A stretch of DNA of 64,000 nt from Incurvaria masculella (Eukaryota > Arthropoda > Insecta > Lepidoptera > Incurvariidae), in contig OX335644.1 of the NCBI GenBank assembly GCA_946894095.1, positions 9,653,595 to 9,717,594 on the forward strand, read 5' to 3'. The notes under the pieces are model-generated. The model worked only from the letters and a program-made list of their open reading frames with translations, was not told the origin of the DNA and ran no database searches. This document shows positions 1 through 11,175 of this stretch, piece after piece (within the stretch, counting starts at the first letter, position 1; each line of letters starts with the position of its first letter). Position numbers and translations under genes: made by a program.

Positions 1-65
1 ATTGTTTCATCACATCATGGGTAAGCACTAGATATTCAATAAATCATTAATTCCTTTTATTCCAG

Positions 66-3000
66 TGGTATAGCCGTTGAAGTAATCATGCCTGCGTCGA
101 GGTTGCCGGTCTTAAATGAAAGTATCGCGGATAAAGGGCAAATCCTCCTTCAGAACTTGCCATCGATTGTGTGCGGTTGGGTTGTGAATCCGCGACCGGG
201 TGAAGATATTCTCGACATGTGCGCATCACCCGGAAACAAGACAACACACCTAGCAGAATTGGCCAACAATGAAGCAAGTATAACAATAATGTTAAAAAAA
301 ACAATTAGATAGCGCAAGTTTATTTTTATTGCAAGGGACCTGGGGTTCTGCTCATGAGATTCTAACCTGTCGGTCACAAAGCTTTCATACTCATGAAAGG
401 ACAGCCACGAGTCACCCTAGTGTTGTCCCTTTCTAATTATTCTAATTAGAGTGCAATGACACAACAAAACATTTGATGTTTGATGACGTCAGGCGAAAGC
501 TTTTCTCTTTGATCTGTGACTTGAAATCGTGTTCGCTTCATGAATGCAGAACCTTTATCTATAGGATCGGTAAACAATGAAATGACCTCCCTTCCGAGGT
601 ATTTCCCCCAAATTACGACCTGGGATCCTTCAAACGAGGTGTGAAGAAGCACCTGGCTGGCCGGGATGGTTTTCACAGCCCCCCTGAATGTTGGAAAACC
701 CATAGGCGTCGTCGGGTAGGTACCGGCGTACACCATATGCCAGCACTTAACATAAAAAAATTATATACTGACTAATCCCTAATCATTCCGATGAATGTAA
801 TGATGATTTCAAGAAGTACAGGGTGTACTATAGAAAGTTAGCTATGTGTTGTGTAATAAGGTATCAATATTACAATTCAAAATATTGAAAATGTACAGAC
901 CAAACTTTATGGCTGGTCTGAATACACGCCGAATCCAAAGAATTTATGGAAATAGGGTTGCACCACACGCGCCGCTGACCTAAAATTTCGCATCTATGCA
1001 GCTAAACGCGCCAACTTCACATCCAACATGAAGTTTGGCCCAAGCTGTGCATACAATGCAATACCAAATTTGCTGATACGCCAAAGAACCAAGGTCACTG
1101 GCGTTATGCATAGGGTTGGTAAACTCAAGTGGCAGGTCACGTATGTCGCAGAGATGACCACAGATGGAGCACTGGAGTTTTGATGTGGGAGACCATACTC
1201 AGAAAAGAAGCGTCGGCAAACCGCCAGCACGTTGGTCAGACGATATACGTCAGACAGCAGGTGACAACTGGCGAAGAAAAAAAGGAGACTGCACAACTTG
1301 GCAAATTCTGGGGGAGGCCTACGTCCAGCAGTGGACAGCAAAAGGCTGAATAAGAAGAAGTGCATACATATCAACATATATGCGAGCTCACAAAGGGTAG
1401 GTCCTGGCATGGCACCTAATTCCTTTGGGAATATGGTGTATTGGGCTAATATCATGACGGCGTGGTATGAGCCATCCATGTAAAAAAAAAAAGTGGCATA
1501 CTTGTTTTGGGGGACGCATCATAAAGTCCAAAAAGCACAAAGTCCAAAACCCATACCACCGTCCAAAACACTAATGAATACGGAACTTTTTCAATTAGGT
1601 TAGGTTAGATAATAATATTTGCATTTATAAATATATGCAAAAATACATACTTTTTGATGTTCTGGGTTTTGGACCTTATGCTTTTTGGACTTTATGAAGG
1701 CGACCCCTTGTTTAGTACAAAAAAGTATATTTTAACTGCCACGGTACTACACATATAATTTAGACAGTGATATCAAATCCAAGGAGACCCTTGCATGAGG
1801 AAAACTATCCAACCAAACAGAGTAATTTTATTTTCAGGCCTTCATCATAGCCCTAGATAAGACCGCATCCAAGGTTGAAAGAATAAAACAACGATGCGAA
1901 GACCATGGGACGACCTGCATCAATAGTTTCGTCCAAGACTCCACTAAATGTGTCTCGGAGAATAGTGTTTCCATCAGACATGGCCCTCCATTCCCGGAGA
2001 ACTGTTTCGACAAGATCCTGCTGGATGCGCCGTGCAGCGCTCTTGGCCAGCGGCCGCAACTGATCAACAAGTTGACTGTTGCAATGCTCCACTCCTACAA
2101 ATTCTTGCAGAGGAAGTTGTTTACGATGGTAATTAATAATGAAAGATGTAAATCTGTAGTATAGCAAAGCTCCAGCCAAATTACGCTCGGCTTGTAAAAA
2201 ACCTTTACCGCTTGTGTTCTGGCATTCCCTGACTTGACATAAAACACAGTCTGTTTATGGTTACTAATTTTATGATCCTCTTTGATTTATTTACCTCTCG
2301 TATAAAGAAAAACTTATAAAGAAAAAGTTGTCTTTCCGTGCATTCAATTTGGGCTGCAGATTTATGCGTAGTTTGGAACAATTGGAAAATTAAGAACCCT
2401 TTCTTATTAGACCGTATGGTTAAGTTCACTTGGTTTCGTACCATTTAGATGAAGGACACGGTTTAGCACTTAGTTCCTTTGGGAATGCCATGTCATAGGC
2501 TCGTAACATGACCCAGTAAATTAACTAAATAATGGTGTATTCTGTATCCTGTACACACCTACAGTGGAATATTATGTGTAAATACCCATTTATTTTTGTT
2601 AAATATATCCATGTAGATACAAAAACCGGCCAAATGGGAGTCAGACTCGCACAGGATGGGTTCCGTACCATCGTACAAAATGTATCTCAAAAATCAAGGT
2701 TTTTGTACGGGGAACCCTTTTCATTTTTAAGGTTCCGTACCCAAGTGGTGAAAACGGAACCCTATTACTATGCCTCCGCTGTCCGTCCGTCCGTCTGTCC
2801 GTCCGTCCGTCTGTCCGTATGTCCGTCTGTCCGTCTGTCACAGGGCTGTATCTCAGTAACCGTAAAAGATAGACAGCTGAAATTTTCACAGACTGTGTAT
2901 TTATTTTGCCGCTATAACAACAAATAAGTAAGATTAATAAATAATTAAAATTAAAGGGGGTACCCATACAAAAAACGTGATTTTTTTTACGATATTCGTG

Positions 3001-5557
3001 TGCGAGTCCGGCTCGCACTTGGCCGGTTTTTATTATTTTTAAATGTTACCTATTTGTTGTTATACCGGCAAAATAAATACACACTCTGTGAACATTTCAG
3101 CTGCCTACCTATTACGATTCATGAGATACAGCCCTGTGACAGACGGACGGACGGATGGACGGACAGACGGACGGACAGCGGAGGCTTAGTAATAGGGTTC
3201 CGTTTTCACCCTTTGGGTACGGAACCCTAAAAACTTTGTCATTTAAATCACTAGGCATTTTGATCTTAAATGCAGATTCATAGGTTGTGTTTCAAAGATT
3301 CACTGTGACGATGTATGTGTCTTTTCCACTCCTGTGTGAGAAGGCGGTGCGGTTGGTGAAGAGCGGCGGCTCCCTGGTGTACAGTACGTGCACGGTGAGC
3401 GAGCAGGAGAACGAGGCATTGGCGGCGTGGGCGCTGCGGCAGTTCCCCGCGCTGCGACTGGCGCCCGCCGAGCCCCTGCTGGGCGGCCCCGGTTGGCCCG
3501 GCTGCGGCCTCACTGACCAAGAGAGGTGATCACTTCTACTTCTTTTGGTGAAGAGTGACGGTTGGGTGGTGTACAGTACATGCATCGTTTACGAGCAGAA
3601 AAATGAGGTCCTGGCCAGGTAGCTGTAAGTCCCCTTTACTTACTAGGTGGTAGGGTTAATCCCGAACGGATTAGTACGAATTGCATTGAATGAACAATGG
3701 TTGAGTTTTCCATCCATTGCAATGTAGCCATGCAATATATGGAAGGCCCTTGCATGGCACCACTGTGATGTATTGTATTGTATTTATTTATCCTCCTTTG
3801 GGACGCAGGAAAAACTTGGAATTGTCAAACATTTACATTACATAAAATTAAAGCATCACAAGTGTTGGGCTAGTGTCAGCACAGTAGCTGTGATATAAGT
3901 CATCCATAAAAAACTGTGTGGTGCAGCCAGTGCAAACAAGTTTTAGTATTTTGGTCCAGAATGATGGTCAGCATGTTTTTCATTTCTGTATGTAACGGTC
4001 TGATGCACACATACTTAGCCCCGATTGCACGAAGAGACAGCTGAGTCAATCAATGTTCAAACACGTCATATTTAGTGAACCGCATGGAGTTCCTTCCATA
4101 CTGTCCATACAAAGTGACGTGTTTAATGTTGATTTTGATTTATTGTTCTTTCGTGCACTGGGCCCATAGGCTGAGATAAATAGTCATAACTGAAACTAAA
4201 ACTAACGAAAAGTTGTGCTTGTCAACATGTCACTTTTGATACTAGTTCATATTACTTTTGGTTAGTGCTCACAAAACTCACAAAGCCAACTTGAGTTATA
4301 CCAAAAATGTTTTATAAAAATTGTACTTAAATTTCTTATTTTACTCAAATTCGCATAATAATGATCTGAAGTTATCTTCTGAATTTTGCTCTAAAATTAA
4401 AAAAATCATAAGAAACTTAGTCAAAAAAGAAACAATGGGTGACATCTTATTTACCTGAAAATTTATTTATCGGCATTATCATCACCACACAATCATGACA
4501 CCATTAAGACAATTAATGCTAACATAAAAGCAAAAGGTTCGCAACGCAACTGTGGCCTTTTAGTGCATTTCTCCGTCAAAAATCGTTGAATCTCTGCATA
4601 TCTTGTTCCTTTTACGCAGCAGCGCGCTGGTTGCACTCAAAGTTGACCTCTTGAGCAAAGCGGTAGCGACATACTAAATCTATTGTATTGATACATTTTT
4701 TTTTTTTACATATATATCTCTGAATTTGTTACCTTGTATCAAAAATTTGATACAAGCTGATGTCTTTTTACACCTGAATAATTTAGATCATAATTCCTAT
4801 TAATTTAGAATAAGATTCATTATGGCAGTCAAAAGTTTCTCTTCACCAATGTATCTAATGTTCTTTGTGAGCAGCAGTAATCAATTAATCACTGTAAACT
4901 AGTTTGTAAGTATCAATGGACAAAAAAATATACAATGACCAACCTGGCAAGTAATCGAACCGACAGGAAAAAAAAGACAAATTCGAGTCTGTTATATACA
5001 TCTAAATACAAAAACTGAAACTGAATTGTTGCAGAAGTCTGAATTTCATCGGATGAGTTTTAAGTGTTTGTTGCGTTAATTGCAGTAGAACCCGCTTATT
5101 CAACACCCAAAAATCGCCTTGAGCCGGAAATTGTCTTATGCAGGAAATAAATATGCATTGATTTTTTTTATTCTATTCATTACCGGTTCTCACTACAATA
5201 ACACTCGTCTAACCTTTTTAAAAAATGCACACTGACGGGGCCGCATGTGGCGGAATGGCAGGCAACGAGACCCAATACGTGTGTCGCAGGTCGGCCTTCA
5301 AAGGCGTATTATGCGCGTTTTGCGCGTATCAATTGGGAAAATGCGTCCTTAACGGGTTAAGGACCTTTTACGATGAATGTAGTGTGTGGAAAATCGTATT
5401 AAGCAATATTTAATATATTTATAAAGTCGAACATTTGAATATTATGTACAGGTTAATGGTACAACGGTTCGGGCCGGAAGACGATCCACTGCGGCGAGTT
5501 GACGACATTTACAGAGATACAGTTGGCTTTTTTATAGCAAAATTTGTAAAGAAATAA
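66..5557 (+). CDS. NSUN6: NSUN6-like tRNA (cytosine-72 C5) methyltransferase, 3' four exons
   Basis: Coding exons read as 66-273, 1838-2128, 3341-3525 and 5452-5557 (stop TAA at 5555-5557); together 262 residues, about the C-terminal 55% of a usual ~470-aa NSUN6. The start and the PUA RNA-binding domain must lie left of the window. Exon 1 carries the SAM-binding motif DMCASPGNKTTHLAEL, exon 2 the acidic ALDK strand and motif IV DAPCSALGQRP, exon 3 motif VI with the catalytic cysteine (VYSTCT), and the last exon the family-typical end DTVGFFIAKFVKK. Known family role: SAM-dependent m5C at C72 in the acceptor stem of tRNA-Thr/Cys and at some mRNA sites. The first intron appears to use a GC donor (GCAAGT at 274). 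Intron 2 holds two copies of a TIR repeat; intron 3 holds a decayed duplicate of exon 3, a SINE and a MITE. Codon phases agree at all three junctions, so the assignment is strong; the exact exon-1 end is inferred. Confidence 0.93.
274..279 (+). other. Predicted GC-type 5' splice site of NSUN6
   Basis: The exon must end in phase 0 to join the next exon as ...NNE|AFIIALDK. The only phase-0 donor is GCAAGT, which matches U1 at every position except the C. A GT at 278-279 would end in phase 1 and would need a downstream AG (1849-1850) that deletes part of the SAM-binding ALDK strand. Confidence 0.6.
378..505. repeat. Dispersed repeat, inverted copy at about 43110-43250
   Basis: About 130 bp matches the reverse complement of 43110-43250, including the shared strings CCTAGTGTTGTCCCTTTC and TTTGATGACGTC. 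Unclassified; no TIR or coding potential seen. Confidence 0.6.
490..715 (+). mobile_element. LINE reverse-transcriptase C-terminal remnant
   Basis: The plus frame reads ...LPSEVFPPNYDLGSFKRGVKKHL..., the 'W/N-x-LP-x-x-VF-PP-x-Y-x-LGSFK' ending seen at the C terminus of many insect non-LTR retrotransposon polyproteins, with an in-frame stop just before it. Related scraps lie at 13580-13790 (minus) and 43440-43600 (plus). It sits in NSUN6 intron 1. Confidence 0.55.
1104..1350 (+). mobile_element. RTE-like LINE 3' coding remnant
   Basis: Two plus frames, broken by one frameshift near 1200, together give the typical RTE-family C terminus: WAGHV-type start with RRDDHRW, then KRSVGKPPARWSDDI and LGEAYVQQWT before the stop. 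Non-functional fragment in NSUN6 intron 1. Confidence 0.7.
1382..1491 (+). mobile_element. SINE, 3' tail fragment (window-wide SINE family)
   Basis: Contains the family tail: GGTCCTGGCATGGCACCTAA, 'GTGTATTGGGCTAATATCATGACGG'-like segment, CCATCCATGT and an A-run at about 1480-1491. The tail is plus-oriented and directly abuts the RTE remnant. Confidence 0.75.
1510..1707. mobile_element. MITE with ~45-bp terminal inverted repeats
   Basis: The left end (GGGGACGCATCATAAAGTCC...) and the reverse complement of the right end (GGGGTCGCCTTCATAAAGTC...) match over about 45 bp around the repeated phrase TAAAGTCCAAAAAGCA. The centre is AT-rich with no ORF. It lies in NSUN6 intron 1, about 130 bp before the acceptor at 1837. 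Confidence 0.6.
2621..3031. mobile_element. TIR repeat with internal GTCC/GTCT tandem tract
   Basis: Ends AAAAACCGGCCAAATGGGAG... and ...CGCACTTGGCCGGTTTTT are inverted repeats. Internally there is a degenerate TCCG/TCTG tract (about 2776-2840), then a CAGGGCTGTATCTCA segment and a TTTTGCCGCTATAACAAC segment. Copies at 3031-3233, 50476-50875 and 58608-58762 share these modules. No transposase is present. NSUN6 intron 2. Confidence 0.7.
3031..3233 (-). mobile_element. Second, truncated copy of the GGCCGG-TIR repeat
   Basis: It carries the same modules as the neighbour at 2621-3031 but in reverse order: TTGTTGTTAT...GGCAAAATAAATAC, GAGATACAGCCCTGTGAC, then a GACGGACGG tract and ends GGTACGGAACCC. 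The two together form an inverted pair in NSUN6 intron 2. Confidence 0.7.
3545..3622 (+). pseudogene. Tandem partial duplicate of the NSUN6 motif-VI exon
   Basis: Only 20 bp after the donor of NSUN6 exon 3, the frame starting at 3545 reads LVKSDGWVVYSTCIVYEQKN... and stops at 3620-3622. It aligns without gaps to LVKSGGSLVYSTCTVSEQEN... of the real exon. By hand count 54 of 75 bases match, and many differences are third-position synonymous changes. No acceptor AG lies directly before it and the 3' half of the exon is replaced by a SINE, so it is best called a decayed exon copy. Confidence 0.7.
3623..3775 (+). mobile_element. SINE fragment
   Basis: Family body: CTTACTAGGTGGTAGGGTTAA, TTTTCCATCCA..., GGAAGGCCCTTGCATGGCAC. 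Head and A-tail are missing. It joins directly to the exon duplicate, suggesting insertion at or next to it. Confidence 0.7.
4014..4170. mobile_element. Foldback MITE (CACGTCAC family)
   Basis: Near-palindromic: GCACGAAGAGACAGCTGAG... at the left and ...GTTCTTTCGTGCACTGGGCC at the right, with AAACACGTCA and TGACGTGTTTAA as inner arms. Related copies at 10464-10600, 51265-51862 and 54300-54455. Confidence 0.65.
4262..5100. other. AT-rich NSUN6 intron sequence, nothing recognised
   Basis: I see no ORF, TIR or tandem repeat here beyond homopolymer A/T runs. The stretch to the acceptor at 5451 also shows nothing recognisable. Confidence 0.5.
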
Positions 5558-5558
5558 A
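5553..5558 (+). promoter_or_regulatory. NSUN6 polyadenylation signal overlapping the stop codon
   Basis: AATAAA at 5553-5558 includes the stop codon TAA (5555-5557). It is followed by a T-rich stretch from 5572. No other AATAAA lies in the next ~90 bp. Confidence 0.5.
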
Positions 5559-5865
5559 CCTTTGAAATCCTTTAATTTTGCTTTATTTCTAATTTCAAAC
5601 AAATGGGCACTAAGGAATGTTTTAAAATATAAGAAAGTTTTACCAAGAAAATATATAATAAATAGAAAATTAATATAATAAGTGGCAATAGTATTCATTT
5701 ATCAATGCAAACACATAATCTAATAATGTGAAATCATTAAAATATCAATCCACTCCCACTAATATAAACATATTTTTTCGAAGCATTTTCTTCTCTAATC
5801 CTACTGGTAAATTTATGGTATATAGTAAGTAGCATTGTATCATGAGCTTGTATTTTATTAAATAC

Positions 5866-7163
5866 TAGCAGCCCGTCCCGGCTTTGCACGGGCATAATAT
5901 AATTGAAAAAAATATTATTTTGACACAATGATACACAAATAAAACCTTTTTTACGTAGAGTTCCTACATTGAAATATTTGAAATAAAAAAAACTTAGATA
6001 TTATTATTATATGATTATTAGATACTAGCAGCTCGTCCCGGCTTTGCTTGTATTTTTTAATTTTATGTATTTTTCATACTATTAAATATTGTTAAAAGGT
6101 CACAACCACAAAACAAAGCCATTAAATAAATAATTTAATGAGTTAAAGCCAGGAAGTAAACATTATTTGATGTTGTTTTATTTTTCACTAAATAATTAGC
6201 TTAACTGTTATTATGATACTGTTGAGATTACCGCGGTTTCTCTTTGGAGAATGTATCTTCCTGCCGCTTGAAAAGCCGTAACATTTTTCAAACATGTTTA
6301 ACGGTTATTAGCTACCTACAACTACTACTATAACCTACAACTAAAAAGTATTTAATCGAAAATCATAAAAACTCTTTAAGTCACTTATTTATTAGGATAA
6401 CTAAATGTACAACATATATTAATGGGTCTAGTTCTGAAAAGAACTTTTTGAATGCGTTTAGTTACCTACGAAACTAATTATCATGAAGCGACAAAATATG
6501 ATCAAGCGACAATTTCTTAAATTCCGCACACGGCTGCTGCGTAGGGAGCCCCTCCCATACCTCTGAGTGACGCCTACAAACTCTAAAACGCATATTTGGC
6601 CGAGCGGAGTTTTTTCTAATTTTTAAACTCATGATATCTTTCGAATTAAATGTCCGAATCGAATAATTCAAAAAGTAATATAAAGGTATTGAAACAGTCT
6701 TAAATAATAATTTATTTATTTTGATAAGGATTAATATCTAGGTACAAACAAAGAGCCTTTTCTGGCGGCGGTATTTAATTTTTTATTTTAAAATAAATAC
6801 ACACTTATTGTGTCATAACTATAATAGTTAGATGTATGCTGTCGCGACATTTTTTATAGATAATAATGTGTTCTATAAAATTGTACTACATCATTTTGTT
6901 CTAGCGTGAATAGTTTTCGCGGCGCACGCGATGTAAGGAACATTCTTGGTAATTTTTTTGCACCTAGGGTTACGCTATCGGAGTTTTGGTAAGGATCCCT
7001 AATTTTTTTTAAATAAAACACAGCCTATGTCCGTCGGATAGACTGTAGCTTTCCAACGGTGAAAAAAATTTTCAAATCCGTTCAGTAGTTTCAGAGCCTA
7101 TTCGGTTCATATAAACAAACAATCAAACCTTTCCTCTTTATATAATAAGTATAGAAGTATAGA
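5866..7163 (-). mobile_element. Non-autonomous Helitron(s), nested 3' ends
   Basis: On the minus strand the right end begins TCTATACTTCTATACTTATT and runs to a GC hairpin (GCCCGTGCAAAGCCGGGACGGGC region) followed by CTAGT at about 5866. A second hairpin plus CTAG 3' end lies at about 6027. TC start, 3' hairpin and CTRR end without TIRs are Helitron features. No Rep/helicase coding is seen. 5866-6540 is repeated at 19788-20320. Confidence 0.6.
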
Positions 7164-7681
7164 TCAGAGAAATCATCAATTCAATTTATAGGCACGTTCC
7201 CGCCGCCCCGGCCGGCCGGTACCGCCGCAAACGCTACGTCCTGCAATTTTTAAATCTGTAATATCTTCGAAAATATTCATTTAAATCATATGCTGTAAAG
7301 AGCCATATAGATCTATATTAAATCAACAATGTATTTAAGGTATTTAATTGGATAAGGATTAATGCTGTATTGGTTAAAATCGCTTCGAAAATTAGCCATT
7401 ATTTGTCGCACAGAACAAAATATTCCATGATTTGTCGTAAAAAGTAAATGACAAAAAAATGTTATTTTGGGATATCCATGAGATATAGACATATACCATC
7501 GCGGAGTTTTCTGTAGACCTTTTCAATGTATACAATATTTAGTACATTATTTTGATAAATCTCGTAGATAAATCAGCCTGCGTTTGCAATGTAAGCGGAA
7601 AAAATATATTTTTTTACGACATCACATTGGAAACCTCAAAAATAACAGTATTTCTCTGCTATTTAATGGATGTTATTATAC

Positions 7682-8616
7682 ATATAAGGTGAGTTTAAAA
7701 TATTCTACAAGCCTTATAGGGTTGATTCAGTATCTGATATAGAACAACTTTTGCTAAGAATGTAGGCGTGTAATTTTTTTTGTTCCATTTTAATTTTTGA
7801 GAAATTTAAACAGTATGTTCTTCCCAGTATTTTAAACAACTTTTGCGAAGAAACTATGCACCTATCTGTAATGGTTTCCAAGAAAATAATTTATTAAAGT
7901 GCACTAACTCTTCAACTACCTAATTAAAAATATAGGTCAACCACGGGACATTGACCCGACCGTGACCCACTGACACAAGACAATTCTCCGCCGCCGCCGC
8001 CGCGTGCGCAGGCAGAAGCCCCGCCGCCCCATCTACCCCGCCGCCGCCCCTCTCACTGAAGGACGTTTGTTTTCGTTTTGAAAGCAATTAGTATGTCAAG
8101 GTCCATATTATATTATCTATGGGTCCATGACGCGCATCGGACGTGAGTGAATTTAAGTCAAGCTAGTGCCGATCGGGCGAAAAAGGACATGCATGCTTGT
8201 GTACATACCTACATTACAGCCGCGCCGACCAAATCCATAGCCCGGCGCGGCGTACGTCAGCGTGGAAAGGACGCAAAACTATTCGGGTAGGTAAAATAGA
8301 CTCTGCCGCCGCTCGCCGCCTCCGCGCCGTCGGCCGGCGCGGGGCGGAACCTATTTTTCAAATATGCAGTTTGACTCGCAGTTTGAAGAGTTAGTGCACT
8401 TTAATAATTTATTTTCTTGGAAACCATTACCGATAGGTACATAGTTTCTTCGCAAAAGTTGTTGACAATACTGGGAAGAATGTAATGCATAAATTTCTCA
8501 AAAATTAAAATGGAACAAAAAAAATTACATACCTACATTCTCAGCAAAAGTTGTTCTATATCAGATACTGAATCAACCCTATAAGGCTTGTAGATTATTT
8601 TAAACTCACCTTATAT
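7682..8616. mobile_element. Large foldback element with GC-rich centre
   Basis: Left arm 7682-7917 is the inverted repeat of right arm 8382-8616: for example ATATAAGGTGAGTTTAAAAT against its complement, and GTGCACTAACTCTTCAA against TTGAAGAGTTAGTGCAC. The ~460-bp centre differs sharply in composition: GCC repeats at 7988-8055, and CpG-rich blocks at 8219-8260 and 8301-8350. No ORF of substance lies in the centre. It is followed by a Helitron-type 5' end, so it may be the interior of a Helitron. Confidence 0.75.
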
Positions 8617-8769
8617 AAACCTTCCTCTTCAATCACTCTATCTATTAAAAAAAACTGTATCAAAATCCGTTGCATAGTTTTAAAGATTTAAGCATACATA
8701 GGGATATAGGGACATAGGGATATAGGGATATAGGGACAGAGAAAGTGACTTTGTTTTATACTATGTAAT
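8617..8769 (-). mobile_element. Helitron-type 5' end with GGGATAT minisatellite
   Basis: On the minus strand it starts TCATTACATAGTATAAAACA, followed by CCCTATATCCCTATGT repeats (8699-8742) and AACGGATTTTGATACAG, an arrangement found at many insect Helitron 5' ends. It joins the right arm of the foldback at 8616. Confidence 0.5.
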
Positions 8770-9177
8770 GAAGAAAACAATCTTTTAGTTTCTTTGTGGC
8801 TATTTCGCACTATAAGATCAATTTTAATTATGTCTAAGATTACAAACACCATTCATATTTTAATTTTATAGATAGTTTCCTGATGACCAATAAGCACTAT
8901 AAGTTTCAGTTCCAGCCAAGTAAATGTCGGGTGTATTATTGCAAGTTTTCACTAATAAAAAAGAAGCTTAATAAAATTAACCTTTAAACAAACCTTTCGA
9001 TACCCATAAGAAATTATTTTTTAAGAACGGTTAGCTATAATCAAACAAACGTATTATTATTATTATTATATTTCTTTATTGACACATTTAAAAAAAAAAT
9101 TTACATACATTTTTGTAGAAAATATATAAAAATAACTAAATAAAACGGAGGGTCCACCAGCAGCGGGAAAAAAACCA

Positions 9178-9378
9178 AGCTATCGGTGGTTGGGTCCCAA
9201 AGAAAGAAACCTTCGGACGATGCGTGCAATGTCGAGTAGGACCGCCTTCTGAGCCAGACCCTTGATCCAGCTATTATTCAAACCGAGCCTCTCAAGGTGT
9301 TGGTTGAGGCTTTTTGCGATTAGCCCATGTGCCGAAACGACTATGGGCACGACGATTGTCGAATCGACTGGCCACATT
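9178..9378 (-). mobile_element. LINE reverse-transcriptase C-terminal remnant
   Basis: The minus frame reads MWPVDSTIVVPIVVSAHG... LNQHLERLGL... QKAVLLDIARIVRRFLSL before a stop. 'IVVPIV-x-S-x-x-G' and 'QKAVLL-x-x-ARIVRRFL' form a conserved C-terminal block in several non-LTR retrotransposon polyproteins. No upstream RT core remains. Confidence 0.6.
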
Positions 9379-9379
9379 T

Positions 9380-10463
9380 TGGTAATTTTTTATTTATATA
9401 AATTTATATAAACAAATGTATAGACATACATAAATTTAAGACTACAACAAACAGTAGACAAAATCTAAATTATTATTCTAAAATTCTAAATCTAGATTGA
9501 ATAATGCAAGATTTTTTCAATAATTTTGTGACTTCTGACTCGAAACATTTAAATCGTGCCTTCAAATCCCGTACAGATATGAATGCAGATAGGATTAAAA
9601 TTGCTAAGAAATTGGTCCCTGTAGTGCAGTCAATTATTTCCAATCATGCTACATAAATACAAATGTATCGGTGAAACGTGCTAGCTATATTTTTTTTTAT
9701 AAAAACATATACTTTTTAGTAGACTAGAAAATCCGAAATATCAACACTATAAAAGTGCAAAAGACATTGTGAATCCAATCATTTGTGTAATATTTTGTGC
9801 AATCTATGATTGTAAAATACAATGTTCTTGTGCAAGTTGTTAGTCAGGTGAACGACAAATTTAAAAATGGATATTACTCAAGAATATTATTCTTGTCAAG
9901 GACGGACAGACATTCTTCTGAAACTTAAACTTTATTGCCATTACTACTGTTAGCAGGCAGAACAGTACTGCAAGTTTATAAACTAAAACTAACTAAAGCA
10001 ATTCGTAATTTAAAAAAAACCAGGGTTTACATGCCTTATGCCGCTAAACCTCAAAATGGCAAACCTTCGATATTCGAGTAAACTATCAGATCTATCTTAA
10101 AATAACAATGTTACTCCATTAGCACATAAAATTGACTTACTATTATAATTTAAAACACTTACATTTATGTTAGGTTTTGAATTATAATGTAACCTAGAAT
10201 ACGATTTTGTCTCAGCAAAAGCTTGAATTAAAAAAAAAACATTGCTCTATTTAAATTGTTTTTCTACATATGTATGGAGGTAGTGATGACGTTTTCACAT
10301 AACACAAAATATCGTTTACCTGTCAATAGTGCAACGGTGGCTAACCTGCTTTGAATTCCGAATGTGTGAGGGGGCCAATGATAGAATGGAAATAAAACAT
10401 TGAATGAAAATATATTTTTTAAATTCAAATTGTTACTGAGACACCCATGAGAACCTCTCATGC
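9380..10463. other. AT-rich intergenic DNA, nothing recognised
   Basis: No exon-like reading frame, TIR pair or known repeat module was seen. Confidence 0.5.
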
Positions 10464-10600
10464 TCGATTGCAGAAAGAGACGTCTAAGTCAAACAATGTT
10501 AAAACACGTCACTTTTAAAGAACCTGCAGTAGCTCCCTAAAAAGTGACTTTGTAATCATATGTCGACAATGGTTTTACGTCGATGTCCTTTCATGGATTC
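10464..10600. mobile_element. Diverged CACGTCAC-family MITE
   Basis: It resembles 4014-4170: GAAAGAGACGTCTAAGTCAA, AAACACGTCACTTTTA, then AAGTGACTTTGTAATCAT and GATGTCCTTTCATGG. Confidence 0.5.
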
Positions 10601-10808
10601 GCCATTCCGCCATTCGATTATCAGGAAACATATTCATTCAAAATAAAGTAAATAGTTAAACTTTGACATTGTTACTGAGTAGCATTGTAATTCGATTTTA
10701 AAGATAAGCAGACATTTTCGTTTGCATCTGAACAATGTTACGAACCTGTGACCTCTGAAATATACACAATGTTAGTCCAAAAAATTGTCTGCTCAATTTC
10801 AAAATATA

Positions 10809-10839
10809 ATTTAAATTGTTCATTTAGAACAATTTAAAT
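10809..10839. repeat. Short perfect hairpin
   Basis: ATTTAAATTGTTC, a 5-nt loop, then GAACAATTTAAAT: a 13-bp perfect stem in AT-rich DNA. Probably unremarkable. Confidence 0.4.
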
Positions 10840-10923
10840 GATATTATTTAAAGTAGATTCAATTTCATCAAATAATAAAGAACTCTGATTCACTCACAAT
10901 CTAGGCTTATGTAGTTCATCCCA

Positions 10924-11175
10924 GTGAGCAAGGAAGGACGGGAATAGCAACCGAAACTCGTTCGTAGGCACTTTTACGTAAAAAATTCGCTTGCTAGTAA
11001 GGTTTTTTTCGAGTTCCAACGACGCGTAATAACTTCACAGGAACCTATTTAGTACAACGAACATTCGATGTTGCCCGTCCCGACTTCGTAAGCGAACTAA
11101 CTACAGTTACATGTTTTCCACTAACTCGTGGCTACGCCGCTGCCATTGCTACTCCCGTTCTTCCATGCTCGCTGG
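10924..11175. mobile_element. MITE with ~28-bp TIRs, partial copy at 56530-56770
   Basis: Left end AGTGAGCAAGGAAGGACGGG matches the complement of the right end (AGCGAGCATGGAAGAACGGG). The interior segments ACTTCACAGG...TTCAGTGCAACGA-like and TTCGTAAGCGAACTA recur at 56530-56770, which confirms a dispersed family. Confidence 0.6.

Noticed and set aside
2776..2840. TCCG/TCTG tandem tract as a stand-alone satellite
   Set aside because: It is an internal part of a TIR repeat that occurs four times in the window.
5225..5413. 62-codon plus ORF in NSUN6 intron 3
   Set aside because: No family resemblance, no splice context and inside an intron.
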